Positions 23,694 through 38,400 of a stretch of 64,000 nt of DNA are shown one piece after another. Source of the DNA: Paramecium octaurelia (lineage: Eukaryota > Ciliophora > Oligohymenophorea > Peniculida > Parameciidae); assembly GCA_905182995.1 (NCBI GenBank), contig CAJJDP010000049.1:474351-538350 (forward strand). Reading direction: 5' to 3'. Numbering within the stretch: position 1 is the first letter of the stretch; every line of letters begins with the position of its first letter. The notes below the pieces were generated by a model, which saw only the letters and a program-made list of their open reading frames with translations, had not been told where the DNA came from and ran no database searches. The translations under genes and the position numbers were made by a program.

Positions 23694-25933
23694 TCACTTT
23701 TTCACTTTTGGAAAACACTCATTGGAATCATCTCGCTCTTATTATTTGTACATAGATCTGACAGTTACTTTTTTCTATCTTGTTGAATCCATACTCATCA
23801 TTATTGACTGTTTTTAAGAAGTGTTTCGCTGTCTCCCAGATCTCCTCACAAACTCTTCACCATCTGCTACTGTCTGAGTAGTACATTTAATTGTTTTTTC
23901 GAATGATCTGTCTAAAGTCTTAGATAGACCTGCATGATTTTTATAAATGTATTTATTGAAATACCAATGTGGATTGAATTCTCTTACTTCTAACAACTCA
24001 CTCTTATCCCAACTATCAATGAAACTCTGAAATGACTTTTTCAAAAGGTCCTCTATCGTATAATTTGATTGTCTGTAACTGCATATCTCATTTCTGAATT
24101 CAAAGACCATTCCTAAATCAGATGTAAATTTAATTGGATCTTTCAATTATTTAAGTAAATATGCAACTGTAATTTATGATACCTCAGATCCACCAGAAAA
24201 TAATTATAAAAGCATTGAAAATTTCCGATTTATTATATCCTTCTCTCTAAATAATATTTTAATTTAATTGTTCAAATATTCTGTATCATTGAATATATCT
24301 GATTTCAATTTCAACACATGAGAATGATTTCTATCAAAATTCTAAATTGCGACTGAAAAGTCTGCTTCAAACACCTTAAACTTTTATTCCATCTCTTCTC
24401 TCATCTCAAACAACATCTGTATATCAGTCTTCATGTCCTCTAATTGTTCACTCAATTATTCACTTAGCACCATAGATTTCTAATTGTCACTGTGACCAGC
24501 CTATATTAAATTAAACCCTCCCTTTGTATTTAAACAGATGCTATTCCTTCTAACTACTTTCTACCCTTTAAACGAACTATTTGTAATTTTCATCTCTATT
24601 TATTCAATTATAAAATTCTGTAGCTGCTCCTGTTGGCTTAAAGAATTATCAGATAAAATAACCTAAACCTCAGCATCTTTCTGATATTACTTATTTTTCA
24701 ACTCCTAAATTTATAATTCAAAAACTGCCAATTTTATGTTCAATTACTTTAAGGATTCATTCAATAATTGTTAACGTATGTCTTCCAATTTATAATTGAA
24801 TTCCTATGCCATTTCTTTTGCTATTGTGGCCTTCAAACCATTAAATTGATCTACCATTTTCTTCATTTAGTTGTTAATATTGGTTTGAAATACACCGATC
24901 TAGTTATTCACTATGACTGATATTTTCTCTTCAGCGTTCCTCTAAAAGTCCTATATCACACTTAATGCTGAGTTCTAAGTTTGCAATTGCTAACTGGTCT
25001 CCTTGAAGAATTTCTAATAGTTCTCTGTTTAGCTATTCATTTATTATTAAAAGGAATTCAACTATTGACGATATTGAATCTCAAACATCTCTAACCCTTT
25101 CACTCTTTCATCAAAAGAAGTGTTGTAGATCTGCACTTAACTCTGTAACAATTGCACTGCTCCCTTCAGAAATTGATTATCCTCCATTCTTGACTTTTCT
25201 TCCTCTATATATACATCCAATATTATACTTTATCGAAAGTAAATTTAAAGTAATCCTGATTCACCAGATGATTCATCTCATTTATTATCCATTCAACCCT
25301 TTGAGCCAAACTTTAATACTATTATTCTGATAGATTTTTAAAGATCCCTAGTTGCTACAATTGTTCACATTAATTCTGAACATTCTTCGAAGTCTATTGC
25401 TATTCCTTCGAGATTTTATTCACTTAATTTCTATTATCCACAAAAAATGTATAGTAATCTTTGAAAAAATCACCAATTTTGTTATTAAAAATTTCATTGT
25501 GTTCGGCTTGTTTCTTTGCCAGCTATTCCAAATCGGATTAAGTTTTAATTTATGAATTCATTACAAGTTAATAATTACTCTCTGATTGTTCCAAATCCAT
25601 TTTCATTTTTTCAACATTTGATTTCAAATTAGTTGACTGCTCCTTAGCCTGTGTTAGATTCTTTATAATTTCTAACTCTAGCTTTTTTTACTATTTCTAA
25701 AGAGCATCAATTTCAGAATATCTCCTATTGGTTTCAATCTAGTGATTTTGTTGGTTTTCATTCTATTATCTAATTTACTATTTCAAATTATCAATATTCA
25801 GTTACTATTGATCTATTTATCTTATGCAATCAGATACTATATAAATATAAGCGATATTACATCTCATCATTGTGGGTTAAGACAATTCATAAACAACCTC
25901 TCGTATTTTAGTCTCAAGTGAGAATTGGTCCAT
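23694..25933 (-). CDS. Long coiled-coil protein, 737 aa
   Basis: From ATG 25933 to TGA 23694-23696 on the minus strand. One 26-nt intron (25203-25228) is required; it uses a GAG acceptor because the TAG two bases earlier breaks the frame. The first 500 residues are almost entirely Gln/Glu/Lys/Asn helix with heptad character. A less charged segment around residues 520-680 (LLKKSFQSF, HWYFNKYIYKNHAG) may be globular. The tail is basic. No motor, kinase or calcium-binding motif is seen, and no signal peptide. A structural or cytoskeletal role is plausible, but I do not recognise the family. Confidence 0.78.
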
Positions 25934-26729
25934 TTATATTATTATTAATGAATATCATAAATTCAGAAACTATGCTTCAATCATTTTAAAGCATTTAAGA
26001 TTATTAAAATGTTTCATAACCTTATCAAATATCATTTATTAAAGCCTTTAAGCGGCTATTCAAAGAGAAGTTGAGTTTCATTATTGAATAATTCTAATAA
26101 GAAAAATACCCTTAAAGAGCATATAGAATAATGAAAAAGTATTAAATATAGAAATCATGAACTAGATTAAGATTCTAGAGTTTATTTATAAATTTTATTA
26201 ATTTAATAGAAAAAGAATAGAGTAACAGTTTTCTATTAATATAATTTAACTATCAAAATATTCACCTAATATAAGTAGCTTTATTGAATTCCTCTAAGCG
26301 TTAAAGAATTTCAAGGCAATTTGAAGTATGGTATGAATTTTTAGTAATGTTGCATATTTAAAAATACTGGTTCAATAAATTATTGAATTAAATTCTAATT
26401 ATTTTTTATTTATGCCGAAAACTTTAATGTTAACTGTGTTTTTATAATTTTATTGACTATGTAAATATATAAGAAGCAGACAGTAATTGATCTATGATTA
26501 GTTTTACTTCAAATTTTGGTATTTGTACTCTTTACAATTTGAACGTTATGCGAATATTTTTTTAAGGAAATGATAAATTCTCTTTCGAAGATGCAAAGAT
26601 CACACACAAATTTTGTAAATTTAAGGGAAAAGTTCAAAATTTTAAATCAAAAATCATTACATAAACAGGAACAAAATAATTACATAATAAATGAAGATGA
26701 TTATTTTATAATTTTCTATTAATAATAAA
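25934..26729. other. Intergenic, AT-rich; one doubtful 48-codon ORF
   Basis: 796 nt without a convincing gene. A small plus-strand frame, ATG 26548 to TGA 26692-26694, encodes a basic 48-residue peptide (KFCKFKGKVQNFK). Its composition is protein-like but it has no support beyond being open. The interval must contain the promoter of the coiled-coil gene and the 3' end of the first tandem-family gene. Confidence 0.4.
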
Positions 26730-29700
26730 TCATTAAAGATATTTTTGAGTTTTTTTCATGGTGCTTTCAAATGGATTTAATTTAGTAGACTTTTTAACAC
26801 TCTTCACTCTCAATTAATCAGTATAATTTGTTGACTTTTGTTTTTCATGTTTTCCTGAGAAGTTTTCAAAACTAGTATCTTTATTTTTAGGTTCTGTTTT
26901 GTTCAATAGTTGTTGTTTTGACAAACGAGTCTACTTGTTAGAGATCAATATCTCTTAATAGCTTCTAATGTCTAAAACAATTTTAGATGTGTCAGTTTTC
27001 TATAAATTTGTATCTGTATCTTTTTCTTGTTATGTCTAAAGAAATAAGGTCTCTTAAACTTTATTGTCATTTTTGTTCTCTACCGATTATACATAGTTTT
27101 GATACTTTATTTAAGAGTAATATCCAAACATACAACTTTGCTTTTAAAATAATAATTGACTATTGATTTCACTGATAAACTTTTCAAAATCAACTCTGAG
27201 TTTTTTATAGAGATGTACCAATTGCATTCCATTGAACATAGCATCAAATATTTACTTCTTTAAAGTGTGATAATATTCAATTATTTCAACAACAGCAGAG
27301 ATTTGATACAATAAAGAAATCCTACCTTTTTTGAGGAATATCTCAAATTTATTTGGGGCGTTTTTAAGAGATTTGGTTGAAATGGATTTCCATTAGAGAC
27401 TTTCAAGAAATTCGTCAATTATCATTTGAATTTTAACATTGGTTTCTTGAATTGATTTTGCTTAATTCATTTTTGTATAGAGAATAATGAGATAAATTAA
27501 ACATTTTAATAAGTGAAATTCCTTAAACGGGAAGAGAAAATATCTTTCATTAATTTCTATTTATTCAAGTAAATATTTAATTTATTGTGGTTTTTTAGAA
27601 TTTTCAAGATTCAGATAAGTTACATAACCAGACAAGATAGCGTATAACTCATCTTTTTTAGTTTTATTTAAAATCTTAACAATCTTTTTCAATATTTTGA
27701 GTGCTTTTTGATTCATTTTGAGTCTCTGCAATTATTAAACCTTAATCAAATATAACCCATATTTTTCAAGTAGTAACGATGACTTTTAAACAAATCTTTG
27801 CCTATAAAATTATGAAAGGAATGTAGGAGCCATATGTTCGTTTAGAGTTGAAAATAATGCTAAATCAGTGGGATCTCTTAATTGTTGTTTATTTTTGATT
27901 TTTTAGAATGCCACTTTGATTTTTGATATTAAATTCAATTTCTTAGCCTAAAAATGCATTTAAATGATAAAGTTGTTACATTTAGAATTAGTATAAGTAC
28001 GATTAGATCTCTCAACATATCGAAGAGCACTTAAAAATTATCCATTAAATTCAAAAATGCATGCCATTATAAATTATAACTTAGAAATGATTTTTCTTTT
28101 AAAGGTTTTTCCTTCTATATAATATTAGTTCATTTTTTCTGCATAAGAAAGTGTTATTTTAAAGGCTGATCCTATGTCATCTTATAAGACAAATAGTTGC
28201 AACTGTTTTAACAAAACAGTTACAACTTCATCTGCATACATGTCAAATGATCTTAGTAACAAAATCTCAGCCATTTTTAAGCATTTTAATGAATTCTCTT
28301 GATCATGTACATCAAAGTAACTCATTCCCAATAACAATTCCAATTTAGCCTTATTGCTGGTTGCTAAATTTTAGACTTTTAAGTATTCAAATTTTTGAGT
28401 AGTTTTCTCTTTTACTCCATTTTCTGCTTGATCTTGGGTTTCTTCTAAGGTTATGAATTCTGGGAAATAACCATCATATATCACTTAACTCATTTCCAAA
28501 TTGAGCATTGCTGATACTGCTTATAGACTTTCTTTTTGTATCTCTCCACTAACTAATAGAGAATATCCATAGAATAATGAAGACAAATGTTAATTTTTTA
28601 ATTAAAATCCAATCACTTTTTGTATTTTGTGTACTGCTTAATAGTAATTATGACTGGCCAAATAGGATTGCGCATACATTAATTGAACCATTATATGTTT
28701 TTTCTATTCAATTATGCCTTTTGAAGAATTGTGACTTCTTAACCTTTTATCCATTTGCATTTTCATTGCTAATTATTTATTGATACTTCGTTGAAATTCA
28801 TTCAATAAGGGCAGTGGTTTTCTCTAGGATAATGTGAGTAACTGAAAGATTATAGTAATATGAAAATGATCAATGCTGGTTTCATAAATTGAATTCATAA
28901 TTTCAATTGGTTTATTCATCAATTTTGATATCATCTTTAATTTATATTGCCAAGACTCATCATTCATCGATTTTAATGTATAAAATGCAAATAATACTTC
29001 AACATATGCTTCCTCTAATTTCGATTTCCCACACTCCTAAAATTTTTGATAACATGAGTAAAATTGATCCTAAAATAACAATGATTAATAAAGTAGTTCT
29101 TTATAAACTAACTATGACTCAGTGAATTTATCTTTACTGAGAGAGAACTCTTCATTTTCAGAATTAAAATCAAATTAAAAAGTAGTTAACAACTTTTGGT
29201 CATCCTTGAATTCTAATGAGCCTTCTGATTCTATCTCTTTCTATTATTAGGATTCTAAGCGACGATTGTCATAAAGCAAGATTTCATTTTATTATTGAGA
29301 ATCTTTGCCTTCCACTTCTAGGTTGGATTCATATTCATTGATAGATTTTTGGAGAGACTCAATAATTGGCAAAGTATCTTGTAAGGTCTTATCTGTTTAT
29401 TTAATTTCATTTGCGTAGATTGCCATACGAATGAATTCTAAAATATATCGATCGGATTGGGATGAAAATATCTTATCTATGTAAATTAAATAATTGGTAT
29501 CTTCATCCTGCTCTTCTCCTTTTTTAATACTTTAAACAAACTTTTTCCTTTGAGTTTGAATTTGTTTCAAAGTTAAATTATTAATCTTTTTAAAATATAC
29601 TAATAGATCACATAAGGCTAATAGATCTTTTTTAAATGCTTTTTAAAATAACTTCATTTTCTTTTCATCTAATAATTTGATACCTTCATCCACATTCATT

Positions 29701-30845
29701 CCAAATTATAGCAAGTACTTAAGCCTTCCAAAAGTTTATAATTTAAACGTCTTAAATTTAGAAACATAAAATATTGTTGACAATGTGAAATTTAACCTAT
29801 ACAAATAATTTGAATAGCACTGATAAAAGATATCGATAAGGTTAAGTGCCAATTTTTGATATAAAATCTTAGATAATTCCATTTGGTTCTTCAGGCACAG
29901 ATTCTGTAAATCCTTTAAAGAATAATCTAACTTATCATAAAATAAAGCTAATCTGTAGACAGTTGGTTAATCAAATTATGGAGGTACTTCAAACAAGAAA
30001 GTGGCATTTGTTATAAAAACTAAATAAAGTTCTAGTTTTTTAAAATATTTCTAAACCAGCAAGTGAAAAAGAACTGTCAAAAATCTGGATTATTATTCAA
30101 TATCAACAACTGAGATAATTTCTAGCATTTCTTGATTGGTTGAATTTACCAAACATGTTTCAGCCAGTTTTTCGTGTATAATCGTGCTCTGCCTCTTTTG
30201 TAATTTTTTCATATTGGCCTTTATTTCTTGCTGGCTCCTCTCAACATATAATAATTTATCAAATGCATTAAAATTATTTGTGCATTCCTTATCTGCATTG
30301 AAGTAATTGTCATTTGAAAAAAAAGTGAGAAACCTTGAATATCTATGAGCCTCCTCAAATTTCCTTGGCTTTAAAGTGAAATATTTAAAATCCAATTGTG
30401 TTGTTAAGGTACCATACATATTAACATTATAACAAAGTTCTTTATAGTTAATAAGAGTGGAAATTTTGTAATATTTCATATCTCCTTCCTTCTGCACTTC
30501 GACAACAATAGATTTAATCTATAAAATGTGATCTAATTTTCTTAAGTAGTTTGCATCGTCTTTATGATGCTCTGATTTTTTCCTTTTTATTTTATCCAAT
30601 TTTGGTTAATCAACATCAACTGCTACATCTTCGTTTCCAACTTGAGTCACTAAATTACAGATTTCATTTGGATTAGTTGGGTTAATTTGAAAAGTTTATG
30701 ATTTTCTGCTTGATGAATAGCATTAAAATTAAATCTGTTCTTATTCTTCTTCTTCTTTTATTTTTTATTATTCCACTACCGTCTACGCGATCTATTATCT
30801 TATTCCATCTTCTCTATCTCGTTATTTAGAACAGCATACACCCAT
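26730..30845 (-). CDS. Tandem family member A: acylation-motif TPR-like protein, 1371 aa
   Basis: A single uninterrupted minus-strand frame of 1372 codons, ATG 30845 to TGA 26730-26732, no intron. The start MGVCCSK offers a glycine for N-myristoylation and two cysteines for palmitoylation, so membrane anchoring is likely. A charged linker with a basic patch (KIKRKKSEHH) follows, then a domain shared with the two neighbours (LLYVERS, then KAFKKDLLALCDLLVYFK). The C-terminal half is tandem helical hairpins resembling TPRs, including the shared motif AVSAMLNLEM. It ends in the basic tail KLNPFESTMKK, also shared. No catalytic motif was seen. Function unknown; membrane-tethered scaffold is an inference. 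It is the lowest-coordinate member of three adjacent same-strand paralogues. Confidence 0.88.
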
Positions 30846-31016
30846 TATTTTATATATACAATTCTTATTTAGAAGATTAATAATGATTTATGTAATAAGT
30901 TTTGAGTATTTAAATATTTATGTTGTAAAACTTGAGAGAATTCATACAGTTGAATACAGTATTGTTATTTGAGAAGATACGAGACATATTGAAAATTTAA
31001 ATAATAAAATAAATAA

Positions 31017-34000
31017 TCATTTTTTTTTAACCGATTTTTCAAAAGGATTAATTTTTCGTTTTACTTATGAAATTGATGCCAAACTTTGTTAACTGATAGT
31101 TCTCCTCCTCTTATTAGTCAAACCTTCATCAGCTAATTTTATATAAGAATTCTTCGATTAATCTTGATCAACCCCAGGTTATGACAATGACTTCTTTTGT
31201 CTTCCTCCTGCTTTTATAGGCTATAGTGTTTTTGAAGTAGGAATTGATTGTTATTGATTATCTTTGATTGGATTAGATTTTTAATATTCAACTTATTATT
31301 ACTAATTTTACAAAATTTACTTCATCTGATTAAATTACATCATTTAACTTTATCTTTAAATAATGAACGAACCATTTTAGCTTTACTGATTTTAAAAATT
31401 GAACTCATTGGATTGGCTCAAATTTCTAATTAAACGCAGTTTTCGTTGTTGCAGTAATTCTAATTACCGTTATCTCTGCTCTTCCAAAATTTCTTCAGCT
31501 GATCTCAAATCTATCAAAATTTTATTATTTGGCAAAGCAGTTTCTTTGGACTCATCAACTGAAGAAAATTAGTTTTTTTGTATCTTCTCATTTGTTTAAT
31601 CAACAAGTGTAGAATTTTGAGTTATTCTACTTTTTGTCTACTCATCAACCTTCTTTGCCTCATTACAAGAAAACATGCTAGAAACTCTTTTTCTTTAAAT
31701 AATATGAACTTTTGCCAATTAACCAATCTAGCATCTCGTTCTTTTATCAAGCCAGTGTTGTCTTTTTTTGTTACTCATCTATATTAATTTTTTTGATAAA
31801 TATAATTAAGCTTATTCTTAGAGTAATTGAGGATCTGCAAAGTTTTCATACAGCAGTTTCTTAACATTATAATATAGATCTATATAATGAATGAGCTCTA
31901 AAATCTAATGCAAAGCCTTTGAGCCAATTTTAGCTGACATTACTTTAAATTTGTTGATTCGAGAAGCTACTTCAGGAGTCAAATTCCAATGGATATCTTC
32001 ATAGATTTGCTCAATGAATTTCTCTATTACATCAAATTAATCTAGAATTTTTTTCTATTAATTCTTTTAAGCCATATCTAATAAAATATATAGGTTTATT
32101 TTGATAATATTACATTATTTCATTGGGAACAATAAATACCTTTCATGAATTTCTAAGGCCAATTTCATAAATTGAATCCCTTAATCATATTTTTTTTGGT
32201 AAATATTAATTAAACCAAGCTTTTCTAATACAATTCCAAAACACTCATCAATTCTCTATTTCTTATAGATTTTGTGAGTAGCCTAATATCTAGTAAGTGC
32301 ATCAATTAATTCGTAGTTATTTAAATAGCCATTAGCATAAACTAGAGAAGATACAATATTCTGATTTATAGAGTTTGTTTATTTTTGATTTTAATAATAA
32401 GAATTTGAAAAGTAAGGTTTAAGAATATCAGAAATACTTAAAAAGCCCTTCAGATTATTAAGTTGATTAATGCATTGTTTATCCATTGAAATAGTTTGAG
32501 TGGCTATTTATTTTATTCTTTCAATAATTCCTTTAATTTTATCACTAATGTATAATTATCTGATGTAATTATTTGATCGTGAAGCTTAAAATGTTTTTAA
32601 GGCTCGTTGATAAAATCTGAGAGAACTAACCAAAACTCCGTTGCTTTCGTATATCACTGCCATAATTAATTGAAGTATTCCAACATTTTTGGTTTTTAAA
32701 ACTTCTTTATGTTTATATTTTTCATTCATCTTCACAGCTAACTGACAACATAATTTAGCAACTGCCCCGCTTTCTTCTTACTCCACGTAGACTCTTAGAA
32801 TTTCTAGAGTAATTTCAATCACTTAGTCAGAGAATTATTCAAATCTCTTTTCTCTTATAGCTTTTGCTCTTTTCAAACATTTCAGTGCATTTTCTTAATC
32901 ATTTAATTAGGAGTACATTTATCCCAATCTAAATTCTAAAACTGATTAATTGGTGGTTGATACATTATCAACATCCCTAACTACAAGTTATGGTTTAGTT
33001 GGTTGAGCTTATTGATTTTCTTATTTTTGGTTTTATTATTACTGTTATTTAGGTTCTATAGTTTTTTCTGGGATAATTATTGAAGATGGAAAATACAAAT
33101 CATATAGTTGTTTACACATTTCTAAATTGAGCATTGCAGAAATAGTTTACATAGTTTTAGCACATAATTACCCATTCAAAAATAAACAATAGGCATAAAG
33201 AAGAGAGTTTTTTTGATTTAATTTCTACTACAAAGTAATTATTTTTTACATGTAATGGATTGCTTAGGAATAATTGTGTCGACTGATTAAGTTTTCTGTG
33301 TAGAACACTTGAAGTACTATTGTTTTTCTCATTTCAATCAATCCTCCAGGAGCATGATTTTATTTCAACTTTGGTTTTACCTACTCCTTTTTAATCTTCT
33401 ATTATGCTTCGATCAACTTTTAGAGTTGAATAATCAAAGAGAATGGACGATCATTAGATAAAGTTAAGAGATTAATCAAAACATAATAGTGAAATGGATC
33501 TTATCGGTCAATAGGATGAGCTACTGCTTAATCAATAGAGGGTTAAAGGGTTTTTGCTTATTCATTAAGGGAAGACTCGTAATGTGATTCATTAAAATCT
33601 ATTTATTAAAAAGATTATAAAATATGAGAATGAACCGCATGTAGGGTGTCTGAGCTGTTCTATTGATAGGATATACAATTTTGTTAGAAACGATAATTCA
33701 TAAAGAGGGAAGAATATAGTAATTCTTTGTATAAGCATTTCAGAGTTGTTACTTTTTGAGATTTATTGAATTCTGGGAGTGAATTCATTTATTAAATTAA
33801 GTCTAGATTTTCTATTTCTGTTATAAATTCATCTCTCTCACTATTTGACTAATCGTAGACTTAGAAATTTTGGTTTTCTTTCTATTATTTTTTATCTGTT
33901 TCATTTCTTAATTCTAATTCGGCTATAATTTATTCCAAATTAGTTGTAGTGTCTTTCAAGTCACATAATAATCTATAAATAAATTGAAAGTAAGTACTCG

Positions 34001-35436
34001 TTCAATTTTTCGTATTAGATCTCATCTAAACTAAATCTAATTACTTCAACCAAAGTCTTCTCGTAGTCTTTATCAAAAATAATTTCTGCATATTTTAAAT
34101 ATTCAGGAGAGTTATTTGTTTTAGCTAATTTACGAAGATGTTGGATACTATCTAATGTTTTGTTGACATCTTTAAAGTATAGAATTAAATCACATAAGGC
34201 AGCAAAATCCTTTTTAAAAGACCTCATAAAAAACTTTAGTTTCTGTTCAGGGACATTTTTTATGTTAAGCTACTGATCTCCATCAAATGGTATTAAACTT
34301 TACATTCTACAAAAAGATTAGATCTTAAATTTTTTGAATCGCTTTGTATAAAATATTGTGGATAAAGTGAAATTGATTCTATAACAATGATTCGAATAAC
34401 TATTAATTAAAGCTTAAATTAAATTGTGTGCTAATTTTAGAAAGCAAATTTGGGACAATTTAACCTCTTCATGCTTCATATACACAAGCAGATCATGAAG
34501 ATTATAATCAAGACTCTCATAGAAAATGGCTACTCTATACACATTAGGCTATTCCATTTTAGGCAATTAATCAAATAAAAAAATCAACTCCTCAATGTAA
34601 ACAAAGCTATTACTAATTTAAGGTAGTTATTCCTTCAATAATAGGGCAAATAATATTTAAAGAAATCTAGGCTAGGCTTCCAAATCAAAAACTTATACAA
34701 CTTCAAGTAATTCACTTACAAATTCTGATTTTTTAACATTTTATCTCTTTTTTAAAGGGGATGGACTTTGATGTTCATCTAAAACAGAAGATGATCTTCT
34801 AGAATATCTTTTGGTAGGTGATATTCTGACCTGTCTATCTATTGTCACAGTTCTTTCCACATGTAATAATTTCTCGAAATAATTAGTATTGTGTAAAGGA
34901 TCAGCGTTAATGTTAAAGTAAAAGTCATTTTGAAAAAAAGGAGAGAATCTCGAATGTTTAGCAGCGTCCTCGTAAGTATTTGGAATTAGTTGAAACGTTT
35001 TCTTAGGATGATTAATTAAGACTCCTTTTAATTAGACATTGTGACAATAACCCATATATTCTAGTACCATTATTATATTATATTATGACTAAGTCTGATC
35101 TTATTCTTCTTCAATAATAATAGATTTAAGTGTTATATGATACTCTATTTGCTTGAGATAATTTTCATCTTTAGTTTTTTTCTTCCTTTTCTTTTTAGTA
35201 GAAGCCTTCTATTCAATGATCTATTAGCTGGCCGTTTCATTTAGATCTTTAGAAACTATTAATTAAGTTTGTGTGTTAATCTTAAGAGTTATTTCCTCCT
35301 CATCAAGTAATTGTTAATTTTGATATGCTAATTCTTCTTAAATTTACATATCTTCTTATTCCTTTACTGTATTATTGATTTGCTTTTAAATAATTGCATA
35401 GCGATCATTCTTCTTGGCTCCAAAACATATACCCAT
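31017..35436 (-). CDS. Tandem family member B: acylation-motif TPR-like protein, 1464 aa
   Basis: ATG 35436 to TGA 31017-31019, with one 25-nt intron at 33973-33997; spliced length 1465 codons. It starts MGICFGAKK, again a myristoyl-glycine plus nearby cysteine. Shared landmarks follow in order: LLHVERT, a helical core with RSFKKDFAALCDLILYFK, the TPR-like half (ENALKCLKRAKAIREK) with TISAMLNLEMC, and a basic tail KINPFEKSVKKK. A Gln-rich low-complexity insertion near residues 1300-1420 makes it longer than the others. The gaps to its neighbours are 171 nt (A) and 47 nt (C). The stepwise order and one strand suggest local duplication. Role unknown. Confidence 0.88.
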
Positions 35437-35483
35437 ATATTTTAAATATGTAATAATAATATATATTAAATTAGTCAAAATAT

Positions 35484-38400
35484 TCATTTCTTTCTTTTGA
35501 CTTTTTGGAAAGGGTTTATTTTTTTATCTTAACTTTTCGATTAAGATGGTGATTTTATGCTGATGGGACTGAGTACTGGACTGACTAAAGCTGTTGCTGG
35601 TAAGGATGTTTTTAACTTTGAACTTGTTTTTTAATCTATTTCAAACTCTTACAATTGCTCATAAATTTCAGGCCTATCTTATTTAAACTATTAAATTTAT
35701 TGATCTTTTTCAGTCTGTGTTATTATAATTGAATTCTTTATTTTCTACGTTTTGTCAGCTCTATCTGTGATTTATTCCTTAACCTTTCCGATTTGTATAT
35801 CAATTTTACTTTTTGACAATTCCATTTATTCCCCACTTACTACTTCATTTTTTTAATTCATTTATTAATCTGGTGACATTGTTGCTTTCCAAGTGGCTTG
35901 CCTTCTTTTCCCCTAACTGAATAAACCGAACAGACATGATTTCCTCTGATTTGAAATATCTGAATTTTTCACAGATTGTTAATTGAATTTCTCATTCAAA
36001 AATTTTTCTGAAATGGCATTCAAAACCTAAGCATTATTTAAATTCTGTCCAAATTTGACTCTTAGCGTATTATAGTTTTCTACTCTTTCAAAAAGGTCAT
36101 TAAGCACATATAATACCTATCTACCTAATTTGTTTGATAATATGGCAAATTTATTTGATCTTTATTGATACGGGACGTTTTACCAATTCAATAAATCATT
36201 GATATTCTAAATAAAGTCATCTATGAGGGTTAACTATTTTTAAACATCTTTACTGCTCCTTAGAATAGCATATCCAAGTAATATATATATTTCACATGTC
36301 AATATCCTCATTTCTTTCAATGGGAACTACAAATATCTATCATGTAATTCAGATGCCAATTTTAAATGTTGTATGGCTGTTTTTAAATTTCTTTAAATTA
36401 AATATATGGTACCAATCTTCTCCAAGGTAAATCCATAACATTCATCAATTTTCAGTTTTTTAAATTTTTAATGTATTCTTTAATATCTTCTTAACGCCTA
36501 TTAATACTCCAAATTTCTTAAGCTTTGGTTTGCTCTAATGTACCTTTTCATCAAAGTGATATTATATAAAACTATCTTATCGTTTTCTAACATTCGAATA
36601 AACTAATTATTAAAGTAAGGTTTCACTTTCTCAGACAGATGACCAAGATAATGCTCAATATTAAACTCTGATTGCTATTCTAAACTATGGGATTAATACG
36701 CCTTTAATTTAATCAACTCAACTATTTTTCGTATTTTCTATAAAATATGTAATTATCTAACATAAGAGTTGTTTTTTGACATTGCAAATGTTTTGTTAGC
36801 TTTTTGATAATATTTTAAAGCACTCACCAACATCCTATTACATTCATATATCGCTCCCATGATCAATTACAAACGAGCTATGAGTCTGCTTTTTGTTATA
36901 ATATTCTATTTAGCCAAATATTGAAATTTTGCATAATATTCTTAACAAATCTCTAAGGCAGCTCCATTTTCTTCTTATTCAATATGTATTTTTAAAATTT
37001 ACAAGACCACTTCCAAAACTTCATCAGAAACTAGATCATACTTCTTTTCTCTCGCTTCTTTGACTTTTCTCAAACATTTCAAGGCGTTCTCTTTTTCAGC
37101 CAATGTAAAATAAACAAGACCTAAATTAAATTCAACAATATTCAAATTTTCTGATCCTTCATTTTCAAAATGAGTTACAATTTACTTGTATTATTTGTTA
37201 TTTTCTTAATATTCTACATCTACCATTTGGTTGGTCTCTTCATCCAAATACATAAACTTCTAAACAGGGAAAAATTGTTAATAAATCAGTCTACAAACTT
37301 CTAAATTCAACATAGCTGACACTGGCTACATCATTTTTTCACAAAGAACTCCACTAATGAAGAGACTTCGACCATAAAGTAAATAGGATTTTAAATTGAA
37401 TCTTAATTATTAGGTTATAATATGTTATACTAATTGAGTGGCATTTTAGAATAAATGACGTTTCAGATAATGATCAATGTAAAACAGATCCAATATCAAG
37501 GCCTTTCTCATTTCAATTATTCCTGTGCATGTATGATGAGTACTTAATTTAGGCCGTATTTATTTTCTTCTTATGCTATTTTATTGCTGAATAAGTGACT
37601 TGAGTTAATTTAATAATTAAATCGGTTTATCAACTAATGAACTTATTAGAGTAAGTAACAAATAATAATGAAAGGAATCTTAAATAATAAACACCTTCTC
37701 CTTTAACACTAATTTGCTTGCCTCTTGCAAAATTAATTATTATTCTGCTAATTTTTATTCTCTTGATGGAATATTCATAGTTTGTCCTATAGATTATAGA
37801 ATAAGAGCATATGCCCGATGAGCATCATTTGTGCATATTTCTAAGAATTTCTAACTTCTTTCCATAAATGTCTCAAAGTAAAATAAGGCTGAGTATTTCA
37901 TCTCATTAAATAGATCATTTTCGCTTGGTTAAACTTTTTACTTTTTTGATTTTTTTGGCAAATGAGTTTCAAATGTATGTTATTCGTTTTCAACTTCTGC
38001 ATTAATGCCTACTTGCTCATTATTATTTACTTTAATAACGCTATCATTTTAAAAAATCATCTATTCCTTTAAATCATTCATTTTCTCCCTCTATTGGGTT
38101 TCATCCTAAACTTATTATTCTAAAGTCATTAATAATGTCTTGATCTCCTCTAAAATGTAGTCAAAGTTATCTTTATCGATGGGCTAGCATTTTAACCTTA
38201 TTAATTCATATATTAATTTGTCTGAATTTTCAGAATCTAATAAATTCATCGCAAATTCGGCATATTTTTAATGGTGCAGATCTGAGTTTTTTTTTTTCCT
38301 CCTAATTTTCTTTATATTTGCAATTTAATTATCAATATTTTTGAAAAGAAGAATAAGATCACACAAAGCCCCAAAATCCTTTTCAAAGTCTCTTATAAAG